From NCBI GenBank assembly GCA_021774335.1, contig JAJFJD010000010.1, positions 1 to 43,828 of the forward strand: 43,828 bases of DNA, given 5' to 3'. The position numbers and the translations under genes are program-made. The stretch comes from Alphaproteobacteria bacterium (lineage in GTDB: Bacteria; Pseudomonadota; Alphaproteobacteria; UBA8366). Below, in pieces: positions 42,544 through 43,828 of this stretch; the stretch's first letter is position 1, and each line of letters begins with the position of its first letter. The notes under the pieces are model-generated. The model saw only the letters and a list, made by a program, of their open reading frames with translations, did no database searches and was not told where the DNA came from.

Positions 42544-43344
42544 TCAGGCGGGTTTCAGGAAAGCGTCGATGCTCCGCCAGGTGGCCTCGTCCGGCGCGGA
42601 CAAGCAGCCCGGCACCCGTTCCGTCGGGCGGTAAAGCTCCCCGTCGACGCGTGCGGTATACCCGCCGGCTTCACGGTGAATCAGCACACCCGCTGCGTGG
42701 TCCCATGGCCACAACCGGTTGTAGATCGAAAAATGTCGATTGCCGTCCGCCAGTTCACGAAAGGCGTGTCCGGCGCAGCCATACCGGATGATTTCGGAAA
42801 ACCCTTCCTTCTTCGCGCGAACGGCATCGCGATGCGGACGCCCGTAGCCGTTCGAATTGATCAATCCAGTCATGCGATCGACCGTATCGCCATCGGCGAC
42901 GCGCAGCCGCCGATCGCCGACCCACGCACCCGAGCCGTCTTCCGCAACGGCCGTGTCACCGGCCACCGGATCGTGGATCCAAGCGCTTCGCATAACGCCT
43001 TCAACCAGATAGGCCAAAACGATGGTGAACGGCGTCTTGCCCTCCGCGAAGTTCTGCGTGCCGTCGACCGGATCGAGAATCCACAATCGGTCGACGGTTT
43101 CGAGTTTGTCGAAAAGCGTCGGATCGCCATGCACACCTTCCTCGCCCACCACATGCGACCCGGGTAGATGATCGGTCAGCAGACGCGTCAGACGCCGTTC
43201 CGCGTCCAAATCAGCCACCGTTACGAGATCGCCGGGCTTCTTTTCCATGATGTCTCCCGCCGCGAGCGCCTGATATCGGGGCAAGACGTCCTGTTCGGCG
43301 GCTTCGCGCAGAAATTCGCAAACGCGGCTAGGGTCGGGATGCAT
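42544..43344 (-). CDS. Inositol monophosphatase-family phosphatase (intact active site)
   Basis: I use ATG 43344 (MHPDPSRVCEFLREAAEQD), giving 266 residues, because the longer frame to 43386 would begin inside the groEL terminator hairpin. All metal ligands are visible: GEE (67-69), D91-P-V-D94-G-T in WILDPVDGTQNFA, and PWDHAAG near the C terminus. Family substrates include inositol-1-phosphate, histidinol phosphate and 3'-phosphoadenosine phosphate; the sequence does not tell which. It heads a leftward run with its degenerate paralogue, the oxidoreductase and DUF3095 genes. Confidence 0.9.
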   Translation of the reverse strand: MHPDPSRVCEFLREAAEQDVLPRYQALAAGDIMEKKPGDLVTVADLDAERRLTRLLTDHLPGSHVVGEEGVHGDPTLFDKLETVDRLWILDPVDGTQNFAEGKTPFTIVLAYLVEGVMRSAWIHDPVAGDTAVAEDGSGAWVGDRRLRVADGDTVDRMTGLINSNGYGRPHRDAVRAKKEGFSEIIRYGCAGHAFRELADGNRHFSIYNRLWPWDHAAGVLIHREAGGYTARVDGELYRPTERVPGCLSAPDEATWRSIDAFLKPA

Positions 43345-43373
43345 GCGGATGGTGAACCTATGCTGAAAAGACA

Positions 43374-43400
43374 AAGGGCCGCGCAACGTGCGCGGCCCTT
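43374..43400 (-). terminator. Rho-independent terminator of groEL
   Basis: A perfect 11-bp stem (AAGGGCCGCGC / GCGCGGCCCTT) with a 5-nt loop is followed on the minus strand by TTTGTCTTTT. It starts 26 nt after the groEL stop codon at 43426. Confidence 0.93.
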
Positions 43401-43425
43401 ATGTACAGGATTGTGAACGGGAGGA

Positions 43426-43828
<403 letters not shown>

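Noticed and set aside
43345..43386. Longer start for the intact inositol-phosphatase gene
   Set aside because: The extra codons overlap the groEL terminator hairpin, so a transcript starting after it could not contain them.

Overview
The window reads as a GC-rich alphaproteobacterial chromosome, most like Rhodospirillales. The grounds are the gene families and their order: a livHMGF cluster with a small membrane ORF and livK, then lytic transglycosylase, rlpA, D-Ala-D-Ala carboxypeptidase, tmk, holB, metG, tatD and an MBL-fold gene, plus hpnB (hopanoid-associated glycosyltransferase) and a GroEL with a GGM tail. The taxonomic call is inference from families and was not searched.

Layout. 1-521: start of an ATP sulfurylase gene (sat) leaving the left edge. 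996-4307: a tripartite tricarboxylate transporter, with a TctC receptor and a fused TctA-TctB permease, visibly poorer in GC than its surroundings. 4428-5036: tandem YCII-domain protein. 5187-9979: a compact cassette between a 45-nt tRNA-Ser 3'-end remnant and an intact tRNA-Ser(UGA). It holds two class III CoA-transferases, a thiolase-like protein and a DUF35 zinc-ribbon/OB protein in one tight operon. 10192-15496: PilZ protein, HpnB, an Asn-rich secreted protein, a Gly/His-rich lipoprotein and a DegP/HtrA protease, with clear terminators between them.

15741-19506: an AhpD-like protein, then a leftward trio of TauD-type dioxygenase, crotonase and CaiB-type protein. The last two lack the usual catalytic residues. 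19768-25295: branched-chain amino acid ABC transporter. 25341-33898: rightward housekeeping block for cell wall, DNA replication and tRNA charging. 34205-36448: leftward two-subunit TPP decarboxylase (sulfopyruvate decarboxylase-like) followed by a TauD-type dioxygenase, with a 73-bp repeat showing that the end of the decarboxylase gene has been duplicated. 36547-38566: small basic protein and gamma-glutamyltransferase. 38668-39468: MazG. 39474-43344: leftward DUF3095 protein, hydroxyisobutyrate dehydrogenase-type oxidoreductase and two tandem inositol-monophosphatase paralogues, one missing a metal-binding Asp. 43426-43828: C-terminal part of GroEL with its terminator.

Themes. Several genes concern acyl-CoA chemistry (three CaiB-type proteins, crotonase, thiolase/DUF35) and possibly organosulfur use (sat, TauD-type enzymes, sulfopyruvate decarboxylase-like pair). 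Two transport systems import carboxylates and amino acids. The strongest candidate for something undescribed is the tRNA-Ser-bounded CoA-transferase/thiolase/DUF35 cassette. No CRISPR array, transposase, integrase or rRNA gene was seen.
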